Origin: JADJPO01 sp046330955
GTDB taxonomy: Bacteria; Actinomycetota; Actinomycetes; Actinomycetales; Kineosporiaceae
Assembly: GCA_046330955.1 (NCBI GenBank)
Contig: JAXLRT010000011.1
Coordinates: forward strand, 62,001 to 126,000
DNA: 64,000 bases
Reading direction: 5' to 3'
The translations under genes and the position numbers were made by a program. Of the stretch, positions 8,770 through 18,134 are shown in pieces. The notes under the pieces are model-generated. The model was not told the origin of the DNA and ran no database searches. It worked only from the letters and a program-made list of their open reading frames with translations. Position 1 is the stretch's first letter. Every line of letters starts with the position of its first letter.

Positions 8770-9806
8770 CGCAGGCAACATCCCTCGCCGCAGCAGGCCG
8801 GCTGATCCGGCAGGCGCTCGCCGCGCGCCTGCGCCGCCTGATCCGCCAGGGCCTCGACCATGGCCACCACGAACCGGGGGTCCGTGCCCACCGTCGGGGT
8901 CCGGACGAAGCCGAGCCCGAGCCCGCGGGCGACGTCCGCCGCCTGGGTGTCGAGGTCGTACACGACCTCCATGTGATCGCTGACGAACCCGATCGGCACC
9001 ACGACCACCCCGGTGCACCCCTGCCGGGCCAGCTGGACCAGGTGGTCGTCGATGTCGGGCTCGAGCCAGGGGGTGTCGGGCGAGCCGGATCGCGAGCAGT
9101 AGACCAGGTCCCAGGCGTGACGTCGTCCGTGCCGGGCGGTGAGCGCCTCGATCACCGACTCGGCGGTGCGCCGATGCCCGGTGCGGTAGCCGTCGCCCGT
9201 GGGACCGGAGGCCTGGGCCATGGTCAGCGGGATGGAGTGGGTGACGAACACCACCCGCGGGGTGCGCGCGGCGTCCGGCCCCAGGGCCTCGAGCCGGTGC
9301 AGCCCCTGATCCAGCGCATCGACGACGGCGGCGGTCACCCCGTCCCGGGTGCCGTACGGCCGGACGACGTCGACCGTCAGCTCGCGTCCCTGATCGGCCA
9401 GTGCCCGGACGGCGTCGTCCAGGTTGCCGCGGTACTGCCGGCAGCCGGACCAACTCGGATAGAGGCTGGTCACGATCGCCACCAGCCGCCGGGCCCCGGC
9501 CTCGTGGGCCTCGGTCAACGCCTCGGTCAGCAGCGGATGCCAGTTGCGGTTGCCCCACCACAGCGGTTGATCCACGCCGCGGGCGTCCAGCTCGGCGCGC
9601 AGCGCCGCGAGCAGGACGCGGTTGGCCTCGTTGATCGGGCTGCGACCACCGACCGCGTGGTAGTGCTCGGCCACGGCGGCCAGCCGGTGGGGTGGCACCG
9701 GTCGGCCCCGGGTGACGTTCTGCAGGAACGGCAGCACGTCCTCGGGTCGCTCCGGACCGCCGAAGGAGACCAGCAACACCCCGTCGTACGGGGCCAGCGC
9801 ACTCAC
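8766..9806 (-). CDS. hemH: Ferrochelatase (coproporphyrin-type)
   Basis: A 346-residue chelatase that inserts ferrous iron into the porphyrin in haem synthesis. In actinobacteria the substrate is usually coproporphyrin III (CpfC). Family motifs are GVLLVSFGGPERPEDVLPFL at the start, VVFVTHSIP carrying the catalytic His, and YCSRSGSPDTPWLEPDI. The C-terminus ends in a cysteine cluster, CCGEGCC. Some actinobacterial ferrochelatases bind a [2Fe-2S] cluster, and these cysteines could contribute, by inference. It is the first gene of a two-gene unit with the IMPase. Confidence 0.95.
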   Translation of the reverse strand: MSALAPYDGVLLVSFGGPERPEDVLPFLQNVTRGRPVPPHRLAAVAEHYHAVGGRSPINEANRVLLAALRAELDARGVDQPLWWGNRNWHPLLTEALTEAHEAGARRLVAIVTSLYPSWSGCRQYRGNLDDAVRALADQGRELTVDVVRPYGTRDGVTAAVVDALDQGLHRLEALGPDAARTPRVVFVTHSIPLTMAQASGPTGDGYRTGHRRTAESVIEALTARHGRRHAWDLVYCSRSGSPDTPWLEPDIDDHLVQLARQGCTGVVVVPIGFVSDHMEVVYDLDTQAADVARGLGLGFVRTPTVGTDPRFVVAMVEALADQAAQARGERLPDQPACCGEGCCLR

Positions 9807-9928
9807 CAGGGCATCCTCGCACCCGGCGGATCCCGGTCCAGTCGCTCGCCGACATGCCCGGCGACATGCTTCGCCATCAGTGTCCGGGATGGCACCCTCG
9901 AACCAGGACGCAGCTGGAGGGGTGACGC
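9807..9928. promoter_or_regulatory. Divergent promoter region, hemH / sepH
   Basis: These 122 bases lie between the divergent hemH and sepH starts and should hold both promoters. A GGAGGGG ribosome-binding site precedes the sepH ATG. No palindrome stands out. Confidence 0.35.
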
Positions 9929-11068
9929 ATGCAGGACCTCACGCTCGTCGGCGTCCATGACGACGGGGAGCACCTGGTACTGGCGGGGGCCGAGGGCCAG
10001 AGGTTCAGGGTTCGGGTGGACGAGCCGCTTCGTGCTGCCGTGCGCCGCGACCGCCCTCGGCTGGGTCAGCTGCAGATCGAACAGGACGGGCGGTTGCGCC
10101 CGCGGGACATCCAGGCCCGCATCCGGTCCGGCGAGAGCGCCGAACAGATCGCCGCGGACTCCGGCGTGGCGATCGAACACATCCGTCGCTACGAGGGTCC
10201 CGTTCTGGCCGAACGGGAATTCGTCGTCCGGCAGGCTCGGGCGGTCCGGTTGCGGGGGGTCTCGCGGCTGGACGGCACCGTCCCCACGCTCGGTGAGCTG
10301 GTGACCGAGCGGCTGGCCGTGCGCGAGGTCGAGCACGGCGAGGGCTCCTGGGATGCCTGGCGTACCGAGGACGGCACCTGGATCGTCAGCCTGAGCTTCA
10401 CCGCCGGCACCCGGCAGCGTCAGGCCCAGTGGACCTACAACGCGCAACTGCGTCACGTGACCGCGCAGGACGACGAGGCCCGCTGGCTGACCGAGAACGA
10501 GGCCTCCGGGTCGAGCCCCGGTGCGGCCGTGCACCGCCGGCTGGTGCCGCTGCGTGCCGCCGAGGACCCCGACCGTGGGCACGAACACATCTACGACGTC
10601 GAGGCGGACGGCGGGGTCCGCCCGGCCGAGCCGCCCTCCCCTACCGCCTGGCCCGCGGCGTCCACGGTCGACCTGCTGGACACCCTGCGGGAACGTCGTG
10701 GCCGGCGGCAGCGGCCGCTGGACGACCTGTCCGACTTCGAGGACGACGGGCTGCCCCCGGCGGCTCACCCGCCGCGGTCGCGTCCGGACGAGGCGATGGA
10801 CGCCGAGGTGCTGACGCTGCCCGAGTCCCCGGTGGCCGTGACGGTCTCCCCCGCGCCCTCGGTGAGCACGTCCTCCCCGATCGCTCCCGCTCCGGCGGCG
10901 GTCGGTCCGGCCAACCCCGTCGGCGTGGTCAAACCCGCTCCGGCCGTGGCCGAACCAGCAGCCGAGGCGACCCCGCCGGCGACCCCGCCCCCGCCGCCAC
11001 CTCGACGCAGCAAGCGCGCCAGCGTCCCCAGTTGGGACGACATCGTCTTCGGCGGACGCCGGGAATGA
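9929..11068 (+). CDS. sepH: Septation protein SepH
   Basis: A 379-residue protein whose N-terminal DUF3071 domain (residues 1-200) carries a helix-turn-helix-like segment, RLRPRDIQARIRSGESAEQI. The rest is a long disordered Pro/Ala/Asp-rich tail with a basic end (RRSKRASVPSWDDIVFG). SepH binds FtsZ and promotes its assembly during septation in Streptomyces and mycobacteria. The conserved C-terminal tryptophan motif SWDDIVFG is typical of the family. GGAGGGG upstream supports the ATG at 9929. Confidence 0.93.
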   Translation: MQDLTLVGVHDDGEHLVLAGAEGQRFRVRVDEPLRAAVRRDRPRLGQLQIEQDGRLRPRDIQARIRSGESAEQIAADSGVAIEHIRRYEGPVLAEREFVVRQARAVRLRGVSRLDGTVPTLGELVTERLAVREVEHGEGSWDAWRTEDGTWIVSLSFTAGTRQRQAQWTYNAQLRHVTAQDDEARWLTENEASGSSPGAAVHRRLVPLRAAEDPDRGHEHIYDVEADGGVRPAEPPSPTAWPAASTVDLLDTLRERRGRRQRPLDDLSDFEDDGLPPAAHPPRSRPDEAMDAEVLTLPESPVAVTVSPAPSVSTSSPIAPAPAAVGPANPVGVVKPAPAVAEPAAEATPPATPPPPPPRRSKRASVPSWDDIVFGGRRE

Positions 11069-11107
11069 CGTGCCGGGGCGTGACGCCCGGAACGCGGCCG
11101 CGCCCGG

Positions 11108-12262
11108 TCAGGCCCGGCCGCGCGTGACCAGTAACGGCACCAGCTGCTCGGCATCGGTCCGGGCACCGTGCAGTCCCAGCAACGCCAGTACCTCCTTGCG
11201 TGCCGTCCGAGAGTCGATCACGGCCGTGGTCGATCGGGCCGAACCGACCACGTCACCGATCCGCGCCATCACCCGGGGGTGCACCGGCCCGAACCACCCG
11301 GCGGCGATGGCGTCCTGACGACGCAACAGCTCGACGCGATCGCCGAGCCGTTCGCGCCAGGCCGCGAGCACGTCGTCCACGGCACCCGGTCGGCAGTACA
11401 GGTGCAGCCCCCGCGGCTCACCGCCGACGAGTTCCACCCCCGCCGCGAGCGTCGGCTCGTGGGCGACGTCCACCCGGTCGGCGAACGGCACGTCGACCAT
11501 GCCGTGGTCGGCGGTGATCACGACCATCGTGTCGCGGGAGAGCCGGGCGACCAACCGCGACAGGGCGGCGTCCACCGTGGCGAGCTCCTCGCCCCACTGC
11601 CACGACTCACACCCGGTCACGTGACCGACCTTGTCGATCTCTCCCCAGTACAGGTAGACGAACCCCCGCCCGTGGGACCCCACCGCGCGCAACGCCGCGA
11701 CGGTCGCCTCGACCCGCTGGTCCAGGGCCGCGGCGGCCGCGAACCGGCCACCCCGCAGCGCCGCCTCGGTCAGGCCCGAGCCGTCGAAGTAGGCCGGTCC
11801 CACCCGGACGACGTCCACGCCGTCGGCGGCGAGCTGCTCGAACACCGTGGGTTCCGGTTGCCAGCGCCGGGGGTCGACCATCGGATCCCAGGCCAACTCG
11901 CTGAACAGGACGCCGCGGGCGGGGTCGAGCACGTCCAGCCCGACCAGGCCGTGCTGGCCCGGCAACCGGCCGGTGCCGAACATGGCCAGACTGGTCGCCG
12001 TGGTGCTGGGGAACCCGCAGCTGATCACCTGCCCGCACCCGTTCAGCCGCAACGAGTTCAGAAACGGGGCATGGCCGCCGCGGCGGGCCAGCAGCTGCTC
12101 ACCCAGACCGTCGAGCAGCACCACCACGGCGTGCTGCGCGGGCTCGAGTACCAGGCGGGCCGCGTCGGTGCCCGCTGCCCCGCCGTCATCGGGCGGGCCG
12201 CTCAACGGGGTACCGAGCGCCGTCGCCACCGCGGGCAGGACGTCGGCGAGGGTCGGGTTCAC
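11108..12262 (-). CDS. Alkaline phosphatase superfamily (nucleotide pyrophosphatase/phosphodiesterase) protein
   Basis: This 384-residue metal-dependent phosphodiesterase-like protein contains AVVVLLDGLGEQLL (first metal-binding Asp), FPSTTATSLAMFGTG (the nucleophile Thr region), YWGEIDKVGHV (Asp and His of the second metal site) and VVITADHGMVDV (the Asp-His pair). These define the NPP branch of the alkaline phosphatase superfamily. The physiological substrate is unknown. No signal peptide is visible, so it is probably cytoplasmic. The GTG start at 12262 overlaps the stop of the DUF5998 gene, implying co-translation. The C-terminus reaches to within 40 bases of the convergent sepH. Confidence 0.9.
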   Translation of the reverse strand: MNPTLADVLPAVATALGTPLSGPPDDGGAAGTDAARLVLEPAQHAVVVLLDGLGEQLLARRGGHAPFLNSLRLNGCGQVISCGFPSTTATSLAMFGTGRLPGQHGLVGLDVLDPARGVLFSELAWDPMVDPRRWQPEPTVFEQLAADGVDVVRVGPAYFDGSGLTEAALRGGRFAAAAALDQRVEATVAALRAVGSHGRGFVYLYWGEIDKVGHVTGCESWQWGEELATVDAALSRLVARLSRDTMVVITADHGMVDVPFADRVDVAHEPTLAAGVELVGGEPRGLHLYCRPGAVDDVLAAWRERLGDRVELLRRQDAIAAGWFGPVHPRVMARIGDVVGSARSTTAVIDSRTARKEVLALLGLHGARTDAEQLVPLLVTRGRA

Positions 12263-12858
12263 CCCGGGCGGTGACCGGTGGCGGCCATCGCCGCCGACAG
12301 CGAGCGGGCGAAGGCCACGGCCGCCCCGACGGCGTCGCTGCCCTCGGCGTCGGCCGACAGCCGCAACGTGATGTCGTCGGCGGCCGCCGTCCCGGTGTAC
12401 CCGTGATCGGCCTCGCACTCGGGATCGACGCAGCCGGCCGGCTCCAGATCCAGGCGGCTCATGCCGCCCCAGCCGATGGTCATGGTCAGCTCGCGGGGCA
12501 GGGCGCCGGTGCGGTGCTGTTCGGGACGGGTGACGGCGTGGGAGAGCACCAGGGAACGGATGTGCCGCAGCGACACCGCCTCGGTGCTGGCCGAGGCGTA
12601 GGGCTCCGGGCTCAAGGTGTCCGGCTCGTGGTCGTCCGCGTGGGCAACCACCAACCGGGTCGCCGTCAACGCCAACACGGTGACGTGCCGCCGGATCTCC
12701 TCGCGGTCGAAGGTGGTCTCGGGGTGTACCAGGAAGCTGTCGACCACCTCCCCGGCCACCGCGACGTCCAACACGTCGCAGATCAGCTCCGGGTAATAGC
12801 CGGCTCGCTCGACCTCGGTCCGCAGGTCTTCGGGCAGCCCATCCTCGACGCGCCCCAC
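12259..12858 (-). CDS. DUF5998 protein
   Basis: A 199-residue conserved actinobacterial protein of DUF5998 with no known role. The core contains TVLALTATRLVVAHADDHEPD and MTIGWGGMSRLDLEPAGC, followed by CVDPECEADHGYTG. The GTG at 12858 is chosen because AGGAG lies five bases upstream; another GTG 21 bases earlier lacks one. It is co-translated with the downstream phosphodiesterase and follows the large GNAT/ligase gene on the opposite side. Confidence 0.85.
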   Translation of the reverse strand: MGRVEDGLPEDLRTEVERAGYYPELICDVLDVAVAGEVVDSFLVHPETTFDREEIRRHVTVLALTATRLVVAHADDHEPDTLSPEPYASASTEAVSLRHIRSLVLSHAVTRPEQHRTGALPRELTMTIGWGGMSRLDLEPAGCVDPECEADHGYTGTAAADDITLRLSADAEGSDAVGAAVAFARSLSAAMAATGHRPG

Positions 12859-12904
12859 CGCTGCTCCTCGTTCACGCACAGCCCCATCCTGTCACCCTCC
12901 CAGG

Positions 12905-15559
12905 TCAGGTCGAGGCACCCAGCTCCCGACGATCATCGTGGCGGGCGAGGGTGGCCAGCTGGACGGTGGCCGAGAGCACCGCGACCCCGTGCTCACCGAC
13001 CACGATCGGATTGAGGTCGACGTAGGCCACATCGGGCAATTCGTCGGCCAGACAGGACACCCGGGCGATCAGTTCCTCGAGGGCCGCGACGTCCACCGGA
13101 CGTGCCCCCCGGTGGCCGAACAGCTTGGGCGCCGCGCGGACCGAGCGCACCATGTCGGTGATGTCCGCCGTGGTCAGCGGGGCGATCCGGTGAGCCAGAT
13201 CGCCGAGCAACTCGCTGGCATCCCCGCCCAGACCGAACGAGACCACCGGCCCGTAGGCCGGGTCCTCCACGGTGCGCAGCACGCACGCCACCCCGGCGGG
13301 GGCCATCTTCTGCACCACGAGGTCGCCGCCCCCGAGTGGCGCCAGCTGGGCGGCCATCTCGACCACGTCGCGCGCGAGTTCGTCGGCGTCGGCGATGTCC
13401 AGCCGCACCCCACCCAGGTCGACGCGGTGCCGCAGGTAGGGCGCCGTCGTCTTCAGGGCGACCGGCCAGCCCAGCCGGGTGCCGACCTCCGCCGCCTCGT
13501 CGGCGTCCTTGATGGCCAACGAGGGCCAGACCTCGATGCCGTAGCAGCGCAACAGGTCGGCGGTACGGCGCGGGTCGAGCTCGATCCCCTCGGGGTGGTC
13601 CGCGAGGACGGCGTCGACCAGGGCCTGTGCCCCGGCGACGTCACAGTCGCGGGCCTCGACCCGTTCGCCGTGATCACGCCGGCGCCACTGCGCGTAGCCG
13701 ACCACGTCGGCCAGGGCGCTGACGGCCTCCTCGGGGGTGTCGTAGAGCGGCACCCGCTGCATCTGGCCGGTCTCGCCCACCTCGGCGAGGAGTTCGTCGC
13801 CGGCATATCCGATCAGGCTGGCGACCACCGGCTGCCGAGAGGCGGCCGCCGTCTCGGCCAGTGCCTGCGCGACATCGGCCGTGTGAGCCAGGACGGCCGG
13901 CGCGAACACCGCGACCACGGCGTCCACCGAGATGTCGTCGAAGGCCGCCTGCAGCGCGAGCCGGAACTCCTCGGGACCGGCCAGTTCGGGGACGGCGACC
14001 GGCCCGTGCACCACCGACAGCCGATGAGCCAGGCAGGCGTCACCGACCAGGTCGGCCAGTGCCCGGCTGTTGGCCACGACGGCCACCCGCTTGCCCTCGG
14101 GCAGCGGCTGATCCAGCAGCAGCTGGGCGACGTCGAACAACCGGCGCACGGTGTCCACCCGCAGGCAGCCGGTCTGGCGCAGGATCGCGTCGAAGGCCTC
14201 CGGCGGTGCCTGGGGTGCGCGGCTCGTGGTGTGCCGGGCGAAGCCCGAGGTGCCCGAGGTGAGCACCACCACCGGGCGACTGCGCGAGACCCGGCGCGCG
14301 ATCCGGGCGAACTTGCGGGGGTTGCCGGTGTTCTCCAGGTAGAGCCCGACCGCATGGGTGTTGTCGTCCGCCTCCCAGTACTGCAGGCAGTCGTTGGCGG
14401 ACACGTCGGCTCGGTTGCCCGCCGAGACGAAGGTCGAGATGCCGACCGAGCGGCGCGCCGCCAGGTCGAGCACCGCCACCGAGAGGGCACCGGACTGGCA
14501 GAACACGCCGAACCGCCCGGCGGGCGGGGTCTCACCGCGCAGCGAGATGTTCAGCCGCACCCGAGGGTCCGCGTTGATCACGCCCCAGGAGTTGGGCCCG
14601 ACCACCCGCATCCCGTTGGCCCGGGCCAGCGTGACCAGCTCACGTTGCCGCTGGGCGCCGGCCTCGTCGGCCTCGGCGAACCCGCCCGAGACCACCACCA
14701 TGCCGCGCACGCCGGCCTTGGTGCAGTCGTGGACGACGTCCAGCACCGCGGCGGCAGGCACCGCGACCACGGCCAGGTCCACCGGATGGGGGATGTCGGC
14801 CAGCCGGCGGTGCGCCGGGATGCCGAGCACGCTGTCGGCCTCGGGGTGCACCACGTGCAGCGCCCCGGTGAACCCGCTGGCCTGCATCGCCGTGAGCAGG
14901 GCGCGCCCGATGGTGTCCTCGCGGCGGCTGGCGCCGAGCAACACGACCGAGCCGGGGTTGAGCAGCGCGTGCATGCTGCTCGCCTCGGCCCGATGCTCGC
15001 GGGCCTCCATGACCGCGCGGGACTTCTCGGTCGGGTCGATGTCGAAGCTCAGCGAGATGACGCCGTCCTCGTAGCGGTGCGCCACCTCGTACCCGGCGTC
15101 GTTGAAGACCCCGATCATCTTGCGGTTCTGGGGCAACACCTCGGCCATGAACCGGTGCAGGCCGTTCTCGCGCGCCGCGGCGGCGAGGTGCTCGAGCAGG
15201 ACCGACCCCACCCCGCGGCCGTGATGGCGGTCGGAGATGTTGAACGCGACCTCGGCCTCGTCGCCGTCCACCCGGTCGTAGCGGCCGATGCCGACGATGT
15301 CGCCGCCGATCGTGATGACCATGGCGACCCGGTCGTGGTGATCGACCACGGTGAACCGCTCCAGGTCGCGTTCGGACAGCCGCGGCATGGGGGCGAAGAA
15401 TCGCAGGTAGACCGATTCGGGCGACTGCGCGAGGTGGAACCGCTGCAGCGCGTCGGCGTCCTCGGGCCGGATCGGTCTCAGATGGGCGGTACCGCCGTCG
15501 CGCAGGACGACATCGGCCTCCCAATGCTCCGGGTAGGCCGGCCGTTCCTGGGTCGCCAC
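12905..15559 (-). CDS. Bifunctional GNAT acetyltransferase / acetate-CoA-ligase-family protein
   Basis: An 884-residue fusion. Residues 20-200 are a GNAT domain (the acetyl-CoA loop is in RHHGRGVGSVLLEHL). Residues 220-350 are a CoA-binding Rossmann domain (VVLLGASRREDTIGRALL). Residues 360-660 are succinyl-CoA-synthetase-like ligase domains with the GVFCQSGALSVAVLD region. The last 220 residues are an ATP-grasp domain (WPVALKTTAPYLRHRVDLGGV). The architecture matches Pat-type protein lysine acetyltransferases, which act on acyl-CoA synthetases, and NDP-forming acyl-CoA synthetases. The next divergent gene encodes an acyl-CoA synthetase, a natural target, by inference. A TAGGCT box 7 bases before the GTG at 15559 suggests a leaderless transcript. 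Confidence 0.9.
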   Translation of the reverse strand: MATQERPAYPEHWEADVVLRDGGTAHLRPIRPEDADALQRFHLAQSPESVYLRFFAPMPRLSERDLERFTVVDHHDRVAMVITIGGDIVGIGRYDRVDGDEAEVAFNISDRHHGRGVGSVLLEHLAAAARENGLHRFMAEVLPQNRKMIGVFNDAGYEVAHRYEDGVISLSFDIDPTEKSRAVMEAREHRAEASSMHALLNPGSVVLLGASRREDTIGRALLTAMQASGFTGALHVVHPEADSVLGIPAHRRLADIPHPVDLAVVAVPAAAVLDVVHDCTKAGVRGMVVVSGGFAEADEAGAQRQRELVTLARANGMRVVGPNSWGVINADPRVRLNISLRGETPPAGRFGVFCQSGALSVAVLDLAARRSVGISTFVSAGNRADVSANDCLQYWEADDNTHAVGLYLENTGNPRKFARIARRVSRSRPVVVLTSGTSGFARHTTSRAPQAPPEAFDAILRQTGCLRVDTVRRLFDVAQLLLDQPLPEGKRVAVVANSRALADLVGDACLAHRLSVVHGPVAVPELAGPEEFRLALQAAFDDISVDAVVAVFAPAVLAHTADVAQALAETAAASRQPVVASLIGYAGDELLAEVGETGQMQRVPLYDTPEEAVSALADVVGYAQWRRRDHGERVEARDCDVAGAQALVDAVLADHPEGIELDPRRTADLLRCYGIEVWPSLAIKDADEAAEVGTRLGWPVALKTTAPYLRHRVDLGGVRLDIADADELARDVVEMAAQLAPLGGGDLVVQKMAPAGVACVLRTVEDPAYGPVVSFGLGGDASELLGDLAHRIAPLTTADITDMVRSVRAAPKLFGHRGARPVDVAALEELIARVSCLADELPDVAYVDLNPIVVGEHGVAVLSATVQLATLARHDDRRELGAST

Positions 15560-15623
15560 GCCACTCAGCCTACTGACACCGATCTCTTGCCGTCCGCCCA
15601 GGGGCGATGCCATCGTGCGCGAT

Positions 15624-17471
15624 ATGACCGACACCACGCCGTCGTGGCGTCCCGGACCGCCGGCGACGACCGGCCCGGCGGACCCTGCCGGCGGTCTGCC
15701 CGCCACCCCCGCCCACCTCGCCTTCCGGCAGGCCAGAGATCTGTTGCTCACGTTGCGCGAGAACTACGACGAGGCCCGCGACCGGTTCCGGTGGCCCGAT
15801 CCGGGGGAGTTCAACTGGGCGCGGGACTGGTTCGATCACGTGGCGGCCGATCCGGTCACCGGGGCGCGAACCGCGTTGTGGTTGGTCGATCCCGCGGGGG
15901 TCGAGGACGACGTCCGGGTGACCTATGCCGCCATGGCCGACCGCTCACGCCGGGTGGCGGGGTGGTTGGCCGGGCTGGGCGTGATGCGCGGCGACCGGGT
16001 GCTGGTCATGCTCGACAACCAGGTCGAGCTGTGGGAGACGCTGTTGGCGTGCATGCGTCTCGGCGCGGCCGTCATCCCGGCGGCGACCCAGCTCGCGGCG
16101 GCCGACCTTCGGGACCGGATCGAACGGGGCGCGGCGCGCTTCGTGGTGGCCCGCAGTGAGGACACCGAGAAGTTCACGGACTACCTCGGCGGGTGGACCC
16201 CGATCGCGGTCGGTGCCCCGGTGGTCGGTTGGCACGACTACGCCGCCACGGCACAGGCGGTCCCGCTCGCCCGGACGGCACGCACCGAGGCCGAGGACAC
16301 CCTGCTGCTCTACTTCACCTCCGGCACCACCGCCCGCCCGAAGTTGGTCGAGCACACCCATGCCTCCTACCCCATCGGCAGCCTGTCGACCATGTACTGG
16401 ATCGGCCTGCGCCCCGGCGACGTCCACCTGAACCTCGCTTCGCCGGGGTGGGCCAAGCACGCGTGGAGCACGCTGTTCGCCCCGTGGAATGCCGAGGCCA
16501 CCATCGTCGCCGTTCGCACCCAGCGGGTGGACCCCGAGCGATTGCTCGCGATCCTGCAGCGGTGCGGCGTGACGACCTTCTGCGCCCTGCCGACGGTGTG
16601 GCGGATGCTCGGTGAGGCCGATCTCGAGGCCTGGGCCGGCCGCCTGGCGCTGCGGGAACTCGTGGCGGCCGGTGAGCGCCTGAGCAGCGTGGTGGCCGAG
16701 CGGGTGCACCGCGCCTGGGGCTTGCCCGTGCGCGAGGGATTCGGTCAGACCGAGACCACGGCCCAGGTCGCCAACACTCCGGGGCAGCCGGTCGTGGCCG
16801 GCTCGATGGGACGGCCGCTGCCCGGGTACGACGTGGCCGTTCTCGACCCGATCACGGGTGAGGAGGTGCCCGACGATCACGAGGGCGAACTGTGCCTGCG
16901 CCTGGCCCCCCGGGACAGCCAGGGAACCCCGCTGGGCCGGCCGGCCGGGCTGATGGTGGGCTACCGCAACGACGAGAGCCGCACGGCGCAGACCATGTAC
17001 CACGGCTACTACCACACCGGTGATGTGGCTCGGCGTGACGCTCGGGGCTACCTGACCCACATCGGGCGGACGGACGAGGTGTTCAAGGCGAACGATGCCC
17101 GGATCTCGCCGTTCGAGGTCGAGAGCGTGCTGGTCTCGCACCCGGCCGTGGCCGAGGCGGCCGTGGTTCCCTCACCCGACCCGCGGTACGGCAGCGTGCC
17201 CAAGGCCTTCGTCACCCTCGTCGAGGGCGAACCGGCGACCGAGCAGACCGCCCTGGAGATCCTGCGCTTCGCCGGGGAGCGGCTGTCGGCGCACAACCGG
17301 GTGACCCGGCTGGAGTTCGGCGCCCTGCCCAAGACCCTGGCGGGCAAGATCCGACGGGTGACCCTGCGGGAGCAGGAGGCCCGCCGCCGGGCGGAGTCCG
17401 CCCACGCCGTCGGGCCGAGCGAGTTCTGGGTCGAGGACCCCGACGCCGATCCGGCGACCGGTGACCGGTGA
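15624..17471 (+). CDS. AMP-dependent acyl-CoA synthetase (MACS-like)
   Basis: This 615-residue ANL-superfamily ligase activates a carboxylic acid as acyl-AMP and transfers it to CoA. Motifs are YFTSGTTARPKLVEHTH (the AMP-binding P-loop), REGFGQTET (A5), YYHTGDVARRD (A7), IGRTDEVFKAND (A8) and the catalytic Lys in LPKTLAGKIRR (A10). The length and N-terminal extension (EFNWARDWFDHVA) resemble medium-chain acyl-CoA synthetases; the substrate is unknown. The ATG at 15624 is chosen over a GTG at 15615. It is divergent from the GNAT/ligase gene, whose GNAT domain could acetylate the A10 lysine. Confidence 0.92.
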   Translation: MTDTTPSWRPGPPATTGPADPAGGLPATPAHLAFRQARDLLLTLRENYDEARDRFRWPDPGEFNWARDWFDHVAADPVTGARTALWLVDPAGVEDDVRVTYAAMADRSRRVAGWLAGLGVMRGDRVLVMLDNQVELWETLLACMRLGAAVIPAATQLAAADLRDRIERGAARFVVARSEDTEKFTDYLGGWTPIAVGAPVVGWHDYAATAQAVPLARTARTEAEDTLLLYFTSGTTARPKLVEHTHASYPIGSLSTMYWIGLRPGDVHLNLASPGWAKHAWSTLFAPWNAEATIVAVRTQRVDPERLLAILQRCGVTTFCALPTVWRMLGEADLEAWAGRLALRELVAAGERLSSVVAERVHRAWGLPVREGFGQTETTAQVANTPGQPVVAGSMGRPLPGYDVAVLDPITGEEVPDDHEGELCLRLAPRDSQGTPLGRPAGLMVGYRNDESRTAQTMYHGYYHTGDVARRDARGYLTHIGRTDEVFKANDARISPFEVESVLVSHPAVAEAAVVPSPDPRYGSVPKAFVTLVEGEPATEQTALEILRFAGERLSAHNRVTRLEFGALPKTLAGKIRRVTLREQEARRRAESAHAVGPSEFWVEDPDADPATGDR

Positions 17472-17574
17472 TCGGCGGGTACGGCTCATGCCCGTACCCG
17501 CCGATCCCGTGCTCGAACGTCCTGACGAACTCGGCGACGACCACCCGAACCACCCGACCGCGCCCAAGGGTGGA

Positions 17575-18117
17575 TCAGATGACCCGGCCGGCGCTCCAGC
17601 CGGACGTCCAGATCTTGACCTTGCGCACCGTGGAACCGGAGCGCGGCGAGTGCCAGATCATGCCGTCGCCGGCGTAGACGGCGACGTGGTACTTGTAGCT
17701 GCCGCCGAAGAAGACCAGGTCGCCGGGGCGGATCTGGCTCTTGCTGATCTTGCGGGCCTTGCGCCACTGCTGCTGCGCGGTGCGCGGCAGCGCGATCCCG
17801 TTGCGGGAGTAGACGTACTTGGTGAAGCCGGAGCAGTCGAAGGCCCGCGGTCCGGCAGCGCCGTAGCGGTACGGGCGCCCCTTCAACGAGGCGGCGGTGC
17901 GCACCACGGACTGGGCCTTGGCCAGAGCGGCGGCCTGCGCCCGCAGGCGTGCGGTGGAGATCGGCGCCACGGCGGGGGCCGCGCTGGTCAGCGCCGTGGT
18001 GGTGGCGACCACCGGGGTGGCGGACGCGGGGGAAGAGGGCAGCAACAGGGCCGTGGAGGCGAGTGCTGCGGTGGCCAGGGCGTAGGAGGGCAGCCGTCGA
18101 CGAGGGGTGTCGGACAT
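17575..18117 (-). CDS. Secreted NlpC/P60 (C40) peptidoglycan hydrolase
   Basis: The 180-residue precursor has a signal peptide (residues 1-33, ending ASATP). A short linker leads to an NlpC/P60 domain with DCSGFTKYVYS (the catalytic Cys), GDLVFFGG and HVAVYAGDGMIWHSPRSG (the catalytic His). It probably cuts peptide stems of peptidoglycan outside the cell. It is preceded by a c-di-AMP riboswitch, the usual arrangement for cell-wall hydrolases in actinobacteria. AAGGAAA lies about 12 bases before the ATG, slightly far for a ribosome-binding site. Confidence 0.95.
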   Translation of the reverse strand: MSDTPRRRLPSYALATAALASTALLLPSSPASATPVVATTTALTSAAPAVAPISTARLRAQAAALAKAQSVVRTAASLKGRPYRYGAAGPRAFDCSGFTKYVYSRNGIALPRTAQQQWRKARKISKSQIRPGDLVFFGGSYKYHVAVYAGDGMIWHSPRSGSTVRKVKIWTSGWSAGRVI

Positions 18118-18134
18118 GGTGAGGTGATTTCCTT

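Noticed and set aside
12938..16159. 1073-residue plus-strand open frame opposite the GNAT/ligase gene
   Set aside because: Antisense shadow with low-complexity composition. The minus-strand gene has intact domain motifs.
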